The position numbers and the translations under genes are program-made. A DNA stretch of 64,000 nt from assembly GCA_033283265.1 (NCBI GenBank), contig JAWMQN010000002.1, positions 793,712 through 857,711 on the forward strand, in the 5' to 3' direction. Shown one piece after another: positions 44,868 through 58,300 of the stretch. The stretch is from Mangrovimicrobium sp033283265. GTDB taxonomy: Bacteria > Pseudomonadota > Gammaproteobacteria > Pseudomonadales > Halieaceae. The number at the start of each line of letters is the position of its first letter. Position 1 is the stretch's first letter. The notes beneath the pieces are model-generated. The model worked only from the letters and a program-made list of their open reading frames with translations. It did no database searches and was not told the DNA's origin.

Positions 44868-45581
44868 TTATCCCGCCGCCAGGTGTTCGCGGAAGAAGGC
44901 GCTGATCCTGCCCCGTGCGTCCGCCGCGTCGCGCTCGTTGAACTTGAGCGCCAGCAATTTGCCGAGGATCTTCGGCACCAGCGTGGTGTGGTCGTCCATG
45001 AAGGAGTGGTAGGCCTCGGGGTATTCCTTCACGTCGTGGGGGATGTCGTTCGCCGCGAGCGCGGCCTCAATCTTGCCCGCCGCGCCGACGAGGTTCTTGT
45101 CCTTGCCGGCGTAGCTGGCGATCACCGGGCAGGCGCCGCGGAAGATCTCCTCCAGGTCGCCCTTGGGCAGCATGCCGTAGTTCGGCGCCGAGGCCTGGAA
45201 GCCGTGCCCCGAGGCCAGCATGATGCAGAAGCCCCCGCCCATGCAGAAACCGATCACGCCGATATTGCCACTGCAGTCGTCGCGCCCGGCCAGCAGCTGG
45301 CGCACCGCTTCGATATCGTCGAAGGCCGGGCCCTCGCCGCTCATCATGTCGGTCATGGTCGACCTCACGCATTTCAGCGTCTTGCCCCAGGAGTACAGGT
45401 CCGGGGCAATGGCCACGAAGCCTTCACTGGCCAGCCAGTCGACATGGCCGCGGGCCACGCCGGTGAGGCCGAACACGTCGTGGATGACGACGACGCCGGG
45501 GAAGGGCCCCTCTCCGACAGGTGTCGCCAGGTAGGCATTCAATTCGTGGTGGGGGGTCGCTACGCTGAGCTCGATACCCAT
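44868..45581 (-). CDS. dienelactone hydrolase family protein
   Basis: 237 residues from ATG 45581, with AAGGAGAA about 9 nt upstream (a longer open frame to 45869 is rejected). Alpha/beta hydrolase with the nucleophile Cys113 in GFCMGGGFC, the acid in the IASYAGKDKNLVG segment and His192 in YHSFMDD. The Cys nucleophile is the hallmark of dienelactone hydrolases, which open lactone rings in aromatic degradation; many relatives hydrolyse other esters. An SDR gene lies 92 bp upstream on the same strand, so the two may serve one pathway. Confidence 0.92.
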   Translation of the reverse strand: MGIELSVATPHHELNAYLATPVGEGPFPGVVVIHDVFGLTGVARGHVDWLASEGFVAIAPDLYSWGKTLKCVRSTMTDMMSGEGPAFDDIEAVRQLLAGRDDCSGNIGVIGFCMGGGFCIMLASGHGFQASAPNYGMLPKGDLEEIFRGACPVIASYAGKDKNLVGAAGKIEAALAANDIPHDVKEYPEAYHSFMDDHTTLVPKILGKLLALKFNERDAADARGRISAFFREHLAAG

Positions 45582-45673
45582 ACTGGCGTTTCTCCTTATT
45601 GTTGTTCCTCGGGCTGACGCACTAATGTAGACGCAATGCCCGCCCGCAGTACACCCCGGCAAGCGGTCCGGGC

Positions 45674-46447
45674 CTAAATGCTCCCGGCCAGTGCGCCGCC
45701 GTCCACGTGGAACTCGGCCCCGGTCATGTAGGTGGACTCGTCGGAAGCCAGCATCAGCGCCAGCGGCACCACCTCCTCGACGCTGGCGAAGCGCCGCAGG
45801 GGGGTACCGGCGGTAAACGCCGCGATGCGCGCCTCGCGCTCGGCACCCTCGCCCAGCACCGGGTCCCACAGTGGCGTCATCACCGAACCGGGGTGGATCG
45901 AATTACAGCGGATGGCGAGCCCCTGGCCGGCACAGTACAGGGCCACCGACTTGGTGTGGTTGCGCACCGCCGCTTTCGACGAGGCGTAGGCGGCGGCCCC
46001 GGGCACGCCGATCATGCCGGCGCGGGAGGACATGTTGATGATCGAGCCGCTGCCGCCGGCCCGCATGGCGCGGATCGCATACTTGCAGCCGAGGAAGGTG
46101 CCGTCGAGGTTGATCCGGTGTACCGCGCGCCAGTCCTCGAGTTCGGCGTGCTCCGGGTCCTGCGGCGCCGCACCGCCGGCGGCAATGACCCCGGCATTGT
46201 TGACCAGTACATCGAGTCGCCCGAAGCGCTCCAGCACCGCGGCCGTGACCTGCGCCCAGTTGGCTTCCTCGGCGACATCGAGGAAGTACCAGTGCCCGGC
46301 GATTTCCGCGGCGAGCCGCTGCCCGCGCGCCGTGTCGATATCAGTGACCACGACCAGCGCGCCCTCCCGGGCGAAGGCCCTGCTGATGGCTTCACCGAGC
46401 CCGCTGGCCGCGCCGCTCACCAGCGCTACCTTGCCTTCCAGTCGCAT
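45674..46447 (-). CDS. SDR family oxidoreductase
   Basis: 257 residues with all classical SDR marks: SGAASGLG cofactor loop, VVTDIDTARG after strand 2 (Asp, NAD preference), NNAGVI, catalytic Ser in IINMSSRAG, YASSK, and HPGSVMTPL followed by HVDGGAL near the end. Related sequences include cyclohexanol and hydroxysteroid dehydrogenases. Its substrate is unknown. It precedes the dienelactone hydrolase gene. The strong hairpin 47 bp upstream is the terminator of the preceding lipoprotein gene, so this gene begins a new unit. Confidence 0.93.
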   Translation of the reverse strand: MRLEGKVALVSGAASGLGEAISRAFAREGALVVVTDIDTARGQRLAAEIAGHWYFLDVAEEANWAQVTAAVLERFGRLDVLVNNAGVIAAGGAAPQDPEHAELEDWRAVHRINLDGTFLGCKYAIRAMRAGGSGSIINMSSRAGMIGVPGAAAYASSKAAVRNHTKSVALYCAGQGLAIRCNSIHPGSVMTPLWDPVLGEGAEREARIAAFTAGTPLRRFASVEEVVPLALMLASDESTYMTGAEFHVDGGALAGSI

Positions 46448-46494
46448 CGTTTACTCCCCGGCTTTTTGCCGCACATGATACACCGGCCGGGCAA

Positions 46495-46529
46495 GAAAAA
46501 AGGGCCCGCCCCGAGGGGGCGAGCCCTTT
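46495..46529 (-). terminator. intrinsic terminator of the surE-like/lipoprotein operon
   Basis: On the minus strand AAAGGGCTCGCCCC pairs with GGGGCGGGCCCTTT around CTC, leading into TTTTT. It begins 14 bp after the lipoprotein stop. This is a long GC stem plus T run, a convincing Rho-independent terminator. Confidence 0.9.
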
Positions 46530-46543
46530 GTCGCCGGCCGGGG

Positions 46544-47296
46544 TCAGTTGCGATAGAACTGGCTGGCGTAGGCCGCCTCGCCATCCACCCCCAGCAGCAC
46601 CAGCACGTCGCCCTCCGCGGCCACGTCCTCGCGGCTGAGCAGCACATCGAGGTCGATGCAGTCGCCGCTCAGTTGCAGGCGATAGAGGTTCACCGCCACG
46701 TCGCCGCTACTGAGCGTTCCGGAGGCGCTGCAGGGGCCGCTGAACGACACGCTGCCGTCCTCGGCAATACTCAGCTCGGCGGGGCCAGTGGCGCTGTCCT
46801 CGCGGGCGTAGTCGCCGGCGATGGCCGCCAGTTCGCCGCTGCGCTCGCTGTAGGCATCGCGCTGCAACTGGTATTCGCCATCGAGACCGGCGATCGACAG
46901 GTTGCCGCTGGCCACGTCGCCCTCGAAGGCGATATCGAGGACCACGGAGCTGCCGTCGCGGGTGTCGCTGCCGCTGAAGTCGATGGCGCCGCCCTCCCCG
47001 CTGGACTGGCCGACCAGGACGATCGCGGGCCGCTCGCTGTCATCGGTCTCGATGCCGATCGCGGTTGCCCCGTCGCGGGCCAGGAAGAGGGTGAGCAGGG
47101 CGATATCGCCGGTGCTGGTCTGCAGGCTGCCGCGGTAGCTGCCGGTCTCGTCGAGACTGATCTCGGGCTCCGGTTCCGGTTGCTCGGGTTGCTCCGGTCC
47201 GGGATTGCCATTGCCGCCACCGCCGCCGCCGTTATCACAGGCGGTGAGGAGGGCGAGAAGGCCGGCGGCGAGCAGGAGCTTGATATTATTGTCCAT
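46544..47296 (-). CDS. hypothetical lipoprotein
   Basis: 250 residues from ATG 47296 (AAGGAGGTG 8 nt upstream; a GTG 9 nt earlier is rejected). Signal peptide with lipobox LLTAC, then a flexible Gly/Asn and Pro-Glu spacer (DNGGGGGGNGNPGPEQPEQ), then about 190 residues of beta-rich sequence in repeating strands (SYRGSLQTSTGDIALLTLFL; GELAAIAGDYAR), with two Cys near SGPCSASG and LSGDCIDL that may pair. It resembles other surface lipoproteins of unknown role. It starts 13 bp after the surE-like gene and ends at a strong terminator, so the two form an operon. Confidence 0.8.
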   Translation of the reverse strand: MDNNIKLLLAAGLLALLTACDNGGGGGGNGNPGPEQPEQPEPEPEISLDETGSYRGSLQTSTGDIALLTLFLARDGATAIGIETDDSERPAIVLVGQSSGEGGAIDFSGSDTRDGSSVVLDIAFEGDVASGNLSIAGLDGEYQLQRDAYSERSGELAAIAGDYAREDSATGPAELSIAEDGSVSFSGPCSASGTLSSGDVAVNLYRLQLSGDCIDLDVLLSREDVAAEGDVLVLLGVDGEAAYASQFYRN

Positions 47297-47309
47297 GACG
47301 CCCACCTCC

Positions 47310-48314
47310 TTAATTCAGGCCGCGCAGCTTGAGTTGCAGCAATTCGCGGCGGCGCAGGTTGGCGGTCACATCGGCATCGATGGTGGTGATGGTGACGAAG
47401 CCGGCAGCGTACATGCTGGATTCATCATTGATATCCACACCGGCAGCGGCGAAATCCGCAATGCTCGCTTCGGGGTCGGCTTCCAGTGCCGCGGCGGCCT
47501 CCTCGCCGACCAGCTCTGCCAGCGAGAGCAGACCGCCGAAGCTGTTCACCACCTCACCGTTCCTGTTCAGGGCCGGGCCGAAACGCAGGTCGGACTGGTA
47601 ACCGAGGGTGGTATGGGCCACGCCGCGCGCCGGCGCCCCGGGGGTGTTGACGTTGAGGCCGGTATAGGGAGGCATCAACTGGCCGTCGCTGGCATTGGCT
47701 TCCAGTTCGGCAATCAGGCGCACCACGAACTGCGCGCCATCGGCGATGCTCATCGCACCTTCGCCGGCAAAAATGCTGCGGCTCACGGCAATCGCCGGCA
47801 CACCCTTCTGGATGGCCGCCATGGCGGAGTTGACGGTACCGGAGACCAGCGCGCTGGTACCGATGTTCTGGCCGGCGTTGATACCGGTGACCACCAGGTC
47901 CGGCGGGTTGTCGCCCATGGCGGCGAGGCCGACCAGGACGCTGTCCCGGGGCGAGGCGCTGCCGATGACTTCTGCCTCTTCCGCACCCTCTTCCGGGTTG
48001 TCCACCAGCATGCGGATGCAGTAGCGGTTGTCCGCCCCGGTGGGGCCGTGGAAACCGACGTTGCTGATATCGAAGGGCATGGAGCGGGAGGTGTTGATCG
48101 AGCCACCTTTGCCGCTCTGCTCACCGGCAGGGGCGTACATGGTGACCGTGTGACCGGCAGCTTCGAGGGCATCCATCAGGGTATTGGCCCCTTCCGAATT
48201 ACAGCCGTCGTCGTTGGCGACCATGATATTGAGGGCGAGGGCGGGGCTGGCCAGTCCGAGCAGCGCGGTGGCGGCCAGGGCGTGCCGCAGGGCGGCGCGT
48301 GGAGAAATTGTCAT
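47310..48314 (-). CDS. SurE-like 5'/3'-nucleotidase, exported
   Basis: 334 residues from ATG 48314, CAGGAG 7 nt upstream. A signal peptide (ALRHALAATALLGLASPALA) precedes the SurE fold. Metal site: IMVANDDGCNSEG (the Asp-Asp pair) and the conserved PDLVVTGINAGQNIG with SGTVNSAMAA after it. Cytoplasmic SurE is about 250 residues; this one is longer and secreted, so it probably dephosphorylates nucleotides in the periplasm for phosphate or purine salvage. A lipoprotein gene follows after 13 bp. An acid phosphatase of SurE type is the main alternative name. Confidence 0.9.
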   Translation of the reverse strand: MTISPRAALRHALAATALLGLASPALALNIMVANDDGCNSEGANTLMDALEAAGHTVTMYAPAGEQSGKGGSINTSRSMPFDISNVGFHGPTGADNRYCIRMLVDNPEEGAEEAEVIGSASPRDSVLVGLAAMGDNPPDLVVTGINAGQNIGTSALVSGTVNSAMAAIQKGVPAIAVSRSIFAGEGAMSIADGAQFVVRLIAELEANASDGQLMPPYTGLNVNTPGAPARGVAHTTLGYQSDLRFGPALNRNGEVVNSFGGLLSLAELVGEEAAAALEADPEASIADFAAAGVDINDESSMYAAGFVTITTIDADVTANLRRRELLQLKLRGLN

Positions 48315-48398
48315 TATGAACTCCTGGTTGATGGGGTTTGCGCCGCCGATTGAACCCCTGGAGCGGGTTTTTCGCCTCTCACTTTGCAAATCGAAAGT

Positions 48399-48418
48399 AA
48401 AAAACCGGGCAAACCCGG
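48399..48418 (-). terminator. intrinsic terminator of the AraC-type gene
   Basis: On the minus strand CCGGG-TTTG-CCCGG is followed by six T, starting 17 bp after the stop of the AraC-type gene. A compact, typical Rho-independent terminator that separates it from the surE-like operon. Confidence 0.88.
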
Positions 48419-48434
48419 CAGATTTGCTCAATTC

Positions 48435-49547
48435 CTAAGCGGTTTCCGGCCCGGCCTGGTATTGCCGTGGGGTCATGCCCGCCAGGGCGCGGAACTGCTT
48501 GTAGAAGGCCGACTCCGAGTTGAAGCCGGAGGACAGGGCCACATCGAGCATGGTGCGCTGCCCCGGGGCGCTGTCGCGCAGTAGCGACTGGGCGTACTCC
48601 ACGCGATAGCGGTTGATGAAAGTGAAGAACGTACAACCGCCGCGCTGGTTGATGGTCTGGCTCAGGTGGGCCGGTGGCAATTCCAGCAGTTCGGCGAGGT
48701 CGGCGATCTTCAGCTGTGGCTCGAGGTAGGGCTGTTGCTCCTGCATGCAGGCCTGCAGCGCGGCCCAGATCGACTCCAGGGCGGCCGGGGTCAGGCTGCT
48801 GGTCTCGTAGCGCGCCACCTGCCCGGGGCCGTTGCCGGGGTCCGCCCCCGGCGCGGGTTGCGGGGCGGGCGGATTGAACACCATCGGCCGGAGTATCGCG
48901 AAGAAGGCGATCAGGTAGCTGATCGCCACCATCCAGCTCACCGACCACAGTTGCTGGGGCCAGCTGATCGCATCCGTCGCCCAGCGCCCGAGGGCAAACA
49001 GCAGGCCCAGTGCCGACAGCGCGAGAATGGTGGTGACCAGGGTTGCCAGCCAGCGCAGGCTGATGCCCTCCAGGGAGGCGTAGCTTTCGACAATCCGCCC
49101 GTGGTGGCGATAGAGCAGGTAGGCGCAGTAGCCGAGGTAGGCGTTCAGCAGGAGGTAGAACAGCACCCCGAAGCCCACCCGGTGGTCGTACAGGAAGTGC
49201 TCGCGCAAAAGCGGCGATCCCAGCAGCAGGAACACCAGGTAGGGCAAGGTGTGCAGCAAATGGCGCCAGTGCAGCCGGAAGCCCGGATCGGTAATCGCGC
49301 GCACGTAGAGGTAGAGCGCGGGGCCGTAGAGGACGCCCACCAGGCTGGCGAGGTGCAACCACAGGCTGTATTGCAGGTCCGCGGATTGCCGCCAGAACAT
49401 CGACGTCAGGTAAGTCGTCGATATCACCACACTAAGCGCGAGCACCCGGTTGGCGTAGGCGCGGTGACCGCGGGTCAGGACCAGGGCGAGGGCGATCAGC
49501 ACCCCGAGGGCGGCGCCGCTGGCGGCGAGCAGGAGAGAAATGTTCAC
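48435..49547 (-). CDS. membrane-bound AraC-family transcriptional regulator
   Basis: 370 residues starting at GTG 49547. The first 220 residues hold about seven TM helices (LLLAASGAALGVLIALALVL, LALSVVISTTYLTSMF, LHLASLVGVLYGPALYLYV and others), then a short Pro-rich linker and a C-terminal AraC DNA-binding domain with two HTHs (KIADLAELLELPPAHLSQTI; MLDVALSSGFNSESAFYKQF). Such fusions place a sensor in the inner membrane and bind DNA near it. Target genes are unknown; the next unit on the same strand is the exported nucleotidase. Confidence 0.92.
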   Translation of the reverse strand: MNISLLLAASGAALGVLIALALVLTRGHRAYANRVLALSVVISTTYLTSMFWRQSADLQYSLWLHLASLVGVLYGPALYLYVRAITDPGFRLHWRHLLHTLPYLVFLLLGSPLLREHFLYDHRVGFGVLFYLLLNAYLGYCAYLLYRHHGRIVESYASLEGISLRWLATLVTTILALSALGLLFALGRWATDAISWPQQLWSVSWMVAISYLIAFFAILRPMVFNPPAPQPAPGADPGNGPGQVARYETSSLTPAALESIWAALQACMQEQQPYLEPQLKIADLAELLELPPAHLSQTINQRGGCTFFTFINRYRVEYAQSLLRDSAPGQRTMLDVALSSGFNSESAFYKQFRALAGMTPRQYQAGPETA

Positions 49548-49706
49548 AGCGGGTCTGATGTAGCGCGATCGGCGCGCAGGCCTCGGTCAGTCGGGAGCGT
49601 CACGTCTTGTTATTCCGGCGGGGCGCGGCACCCGGGTTAATATGTTCGCGAAAGGCCGGCAGTATACCCCATCCCCGGGCCGTCCCGGGCGGTGAATGGC
49701 CTGCGC

Positions 49707-50795
49707 CTATACCGCTCGTATCTGGCTGCGGCGCTTGTGCACATACATGCGCTCATCGGCGATACGCAGCAACTCACCCGCCTCGATGCTGTCCTCCGGG
49801 CACACCGCGACGCCGATGCTGGAACTCACCTCCAGCGTGGTGCCCTGGTAGGCCAGCGGCTGGCGGATCACCGCCGCGATACGCTGGACGATGCTGTCCA
49901 CCGAATCCCACTCCCCGCCTTCCACCAGCAGCGCGAACTCGTCGCCGCCGAATCGCGCCACCATGTCGCTGCTGCGCAACAGCCTGTGCAGGCGCCTGGC
50001 AATGATGGTCAGCACCGCATCCCCGGCCTGGTGGCCGTAGGTGTCGTTGATCGGCTTGAACTCGTTGAGGTCGATCATCAGCACCAGGGCCCGGCTGCCA
50101 TGCTCGCGGGAAAAGGCGATGCACTCCTCCAGGCGCTCGTCGAAGCTGCTGCGGTTGGCCAGCCCGGTGAGCGGGTCGTGGGCGGCGGCGAACTCGGAGC
50201 GGCTGATCTCGCTCTGCAGGCGCGTCCGCATGCTCTTGCGGTAGAACTGCTCCATGTGCAGGCCGAAGCCCATGGAGGCGCAGCCGACCATCCAGCAGGC
50301 CAGAAACAGATTGTTTATCAATGGGTTACCAAACACCGCCACGATGGCGGGAGACACCAGCACGACCAGCCACCAGAACATCACCGAAACCTGGTTGGCC
50401 ACGCAGGACACGATCACCGGGGCCGCGTAGAGGACCACCAGGAGATAGGCAAACTGCGGCTCCCGGGCCCAGATCACCGTGACCATGGTGGCGCTGTAGG
50501 TGGCCGCCGTCATCAGGTTCGCCGCCAGCGCGTAGAAGCCGTAGCGGGCGAACACCCACAGGGCGAGCAGGTTGCCGAGCACGCAGACCGGCAGCGTCGC
50601 CGTACTGATGCCGCGCAGCCCTGCCGGGGTGGAGCCGCTGAACAGCGCGGCGAGCAGCAGGCCGACACTGACCAGCAGATTGGCCACCACGATAAACACC
50701 AGCGAGCGAGCCCGGATCAGCTCCTCGCTGTGCCTGCGCTCGTGGAACCCGGCAGGGACGAACCTGTCGAGGCTGGCCGTCAGCTGCTTCTTCAC
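49707..50795 (-). CDS. membrane GGDEF diguanylate cyclase
   Basis: 362 residues from GTG 50795, chosen because GGGGAGG stands 6-7 nt before it; ATG 50849 is the alternative but would translate a hairpin-forming stretch. Six TM helices (about 30-195) form the sensor part, followed by a GGDEF domain (AAHDPLTGLANRSSFDERL onward). The active site is GGDEF with an RSSD I-site five residues earlier, so it should be an active, product-inhibited cyclic di-GMP synthase. It lies between the AraC-type gene and the rpoC terminator and probably has its own promoter. Confidence 0.93.
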   Translation of the reverse strand: MKKQLTASLDRFVPAGFHERRHSEELIRARSLVFIVVANLLVSVGLLLAALFSGSTPAGLRGISTATLPVCVLGNLLALWVFARYGFYALAANLMTAATYSATMVTVIWAREPQFAYLLVVLYAAPVIVSCVANQVSVMFWWLVVLVSPAIVAVFGNPLINNLFLACWMVGCASMGFGLHMEQFYRKSMRTRLQSEISRSEFAAAHDPLTGLANRSSFDERLEECIAFSREHGSRALVLMIDLNEFKPINDTYGHQAGDAVLTIIARRLHRLLRSSDMVARFGGDEFALLVEGGEWDSVDSIVQRIAAVIRQPLAYQGTTLEVSSSIGVAVCPEDSIEAGELLRIADERMYVHKRRSQIRAV

Positions 50796-50807
50796 TTCGC
50801 CTCCCCT

Positions 50808-50829
50808 TGCCGGCCGCTTGCGGCCGGCA
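50808..50829 (-). promoter_or_regulatory. 10-bp hairpin abutting the ribosome-binding site of the GGDEF gene
   Basis: TGCCGGCCGC and its exact complement are separated by two bases. On the mRNA the stem ends directly at AGGGGAGG of the predicted ribosome-binding site, so folding could influence translation start. Confidence 0.5.
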
Positions 50830-51033
50830 GGTCTTGCCTGCGGCGCCATCGCGGCCTGTTTTAGATCTACGATAGCCCTGCCGCGGTGGCTTTTCACCCC
50901 GAAGTTGACATTTCCAACTCCCCGCTTGCCGAAACAGTGGAGCCGTTCACACTTCTTGCGCGGGCGGGTCGCCAGGCCTGGACGGGAGCCAGTCTGCGCG
51001 GGCCAGCTGCCGCCTGGCCAATGCCGCGGCAAG

Positions 51034-51063
51034 AAAAAAGGCCCACCCTTGCGGGTGAGCCTT
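51034..51063 (-). terminator. intrinsic terminator of the rpoBC operon
   Basis: On the minus strand AAGGCTCACCC-GCAA-GGGTGGGCCTT forms a stem with one mismatch and runs into TTTT, 30 bp after the rpoC stop. A clear Rho-independent terminator. Confidence 0.92.
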
Positions 51064-51092
51064 GATCTGTTTCAGGCCTTGACTGGCGGAGC

Positions 51093-55310
<4,218 letters not shown>

Positions 55311-55344
55311 GGTCTTTCCTCCGCGAGGTTATGTCGTCGGTCAG

Positions 55345-58300
55345 TTACTCGTTCTCAAGCTCGATATCGATACCGAGAGAACGGATTTCCTTGACCAACA
55401 CATTGAAGGACTCGGGCATGCCCGGCTCCATACGATGGTCGCCATCGACAATGTTCTTGTACATCTTGGTCCGGCCGGTCACGTCGTCGGATTTCACCGT
55501 CAGCATTTCCTGCAGGGTGTAGGCCGCGCCGTATGCTTCCAGTGCCCACACTTCCATCTCACCGAAGCGCTGGCCACCGAACTGCGCCTTACCACCCAGC
55601 GGTTGCTGGGTAACCAGGCTGTAGGAACCGGTGGAACGGGCGTGCATCTTGTCATCCACCAGGTGGTTCAGCTTCAGCATGTACATGTAGCCGACAGTCA
55701 CCGGGCGATCGAACGCGTCGCCGGTCCGGCCGTCGTACAGGGTGAACTGGCCGCTTTCCGGCAGTTCCGCCAGCTCCAGCAGTTCCTTGATGGACTCTTC
55801 TGCTGCACCGTCGAAGACCGGGGTCGCCATCGGCACGCCACCGGTGAGGTTGCCGGCCAGGTCCATGATCTCCGCGTCAGTGAGGGACTTGAGGTCTTCC
55901 ACCCGGCCCGCGCCGTTGTTGTAGATGGCCTCGAGGAACTTGCGAACCTCCGCCACCTTGCGCTGCTCGGCGATCATCTGGTCGATTTTCACGCCCAGGC
56001 CTTTCGCCGCCATGCCCAGGTGGGTTTCCAGGATCTGACCCACGTTCATCCGCGAGGGTACACCCAGCGGGTTGAGGACGATGTCCACGGGCTCGCCTTT
56101 TTCGTCGTAGGGCATGTCCTCCACCGGCATGATCACGGAGATCACACCCTTGTTACCGTGGCGGCCGGCCATCTTGTCGCCAGGCTGGATGCGACGCTTG
56201 ATCGCCAGGTAGACCTTGACGATTTTCAGCACGCCGGGCGCCAGGTCGTCGCCGGACTGCAGCTTGCGTTTCTTGTCCTCGAAGCGCTCTTCCAGCAGCT
56301 TGTTCTGCTCGTCGAGCTGGCGCTTGGCGGAAGCCAGCGCCTCGTTCAGGTCGGCGTTGTCCAGCTTCAGCTTGAACCACTGCTCGCGGTCCAGTTCCGC
56401 CAGCACTTTCTCGTTCAGGGCAGTGCCCTTGGCGAGGCCGGCGCCGCTGACGGTCTTGGCGCCAGTGATCAGGTTGCTGAGACGGGCAAAAGTCGCCTCT
56501 TCGAAGATGCGGTACTCTTCTTTCAGGTCCTTGCGGAAATCATCCAGCTGGGACTTCTCGATCTGCAGGGCACGGGTGTCCTTCTCGAGACCGTCGCGGG
56601 TGAAGACCTGCACGTCGATGACCGTACCCTTGGTGCTCGAGGGCACGCGCAGGGAGGTATCTTTCACGTCCGAGGCTTTCTCACCGAAGATCGCCCGCAG
56701 CAGTTTCTCTTCCGGGGTCAGCTGGGTTTCGCCTTTCGGGGTGACCTTGCCGACCAGGATGTCGCCGGCGTCCACTTCGGCACCGATGTAGACAATGCCG
56801 GACTCGTCGAGCTTGGACAGCGCGCTCTCACCGACGTTGGGGATATCCGCGGAGATTTCCTCCGGCCCCAGCTTGGTGTCGCGGGCGATACAGGTCAGTT
56901 CCTGGATGTGAATGGTGGTGAACCGGTCTTCCTTCACCACGCGCTCGGACACCAGGATGGAGTCCTCGAAGTTGTAGCCGTTCCAGGGCATGAACGCGAT
57001 GCGCATGTTCTGGCCCAGCGCCAGTTCACCCATGTCCACGGAGGGGCCGTCGGCGAGGATGTCGCCGCGGTCGACCACGTCACCGGTCTTGACGATGGGA
57101 CGCTGGTTGATACAGGTGTTCTGGTTGGAGCGGGTGTACTTGGTCAGGTTGTAGATGTCGACCGGCGCTTCGTCAGTGCCGACGTCGGCGTCGTTGACGC
57201 GCACCACGATGCGGCTGGCGTCGACGGAGTCGATCACGCCAGCGCGGCGGGCGACCACACAGACACCGGAGTCGGAGGCGACGTAGCGCTCCATGCCGGT
57301 ACCTACCAGGGGCTTGTCGCTCTTCAGGGTCGGCACGGCCTGGCGCTGCATGTTCGAGCCCATCAGCGCGCGGTTCGCGTCGTCGTGCTCGAGGAAGGGG
57401 ATCAGCGCAGCAGCCACGGACACCACCTGCTTGGGCGATACGTCCATGTAGCCGATCTCTTCCGGCGGCTTGACCGTGAATTCGTTCATGTAGCGAACGT
57501 TGACGATCTCGTCGGTGAAGCGGTTGTTCTTGTCCAGCGAGGCCGAGGCCTGCGCAATCACGTGCTCGGCTTCATTGATTGCGGACAGGAACTCGATCTG
57601 GTCGGTCACCTGGCCGTCCACCACCTTGCGGTAGGGCGACTCGAGGAAGCCGTACTCGTTGGTGCGGGCGTAGGTCGCCAGCGAGTTGATCAGGCCGATG
57701 TTCGGACCTTCAGGGGTCTCGATCGGACACACGCGACCGTAGTGGGTCGGGTGAACGTCGCGCACTTCGAAGCCGGCGCGCTCGCGGGTCAGACCGCCCG
57801 GGCCGAGAGCCGAAACACGGCGCTTGTGGGTTACTTCCGACAGCGGGTTGTTCTGGTCCATGAACTGGGACAGCTGGCTGGAGCCGAAGAACTCTTTCAC
57901 CGCGGCGGAAACCGGCTTGGCGTTGATCAGGTCCTGGGGCATCAGGCCCTCGGACTCGGCCATGGACAGGCGCTCCTTCACGGCGCGCTCTACCCGCACC
58001 AGGCCGACGCGGAACTGGTTCTCGGCCATCTCGCCGACGGAACGCACGCGGCGGTTACCCAGGTGGTCGATGTCGTCGACCATGCCTTTACCGTTGCGGA
58101 TGCCGACCAGGGTTTTCAGCACGTCGACGATGTCCTGACGGTCCAGTACGCCGCTGCCGGTCACTTCTTCACGGCCGAGGCGACGGTTGAACTTCATCCG
58201 GCCGACGCCGGACAGGTCGTAGCGGTCGGGTGAGAAGAACAGGTTCTGGAACAGGTTCTCCGCAGACTCCTTGGTCGGCGGCTCGCCGGGACGCATCATG

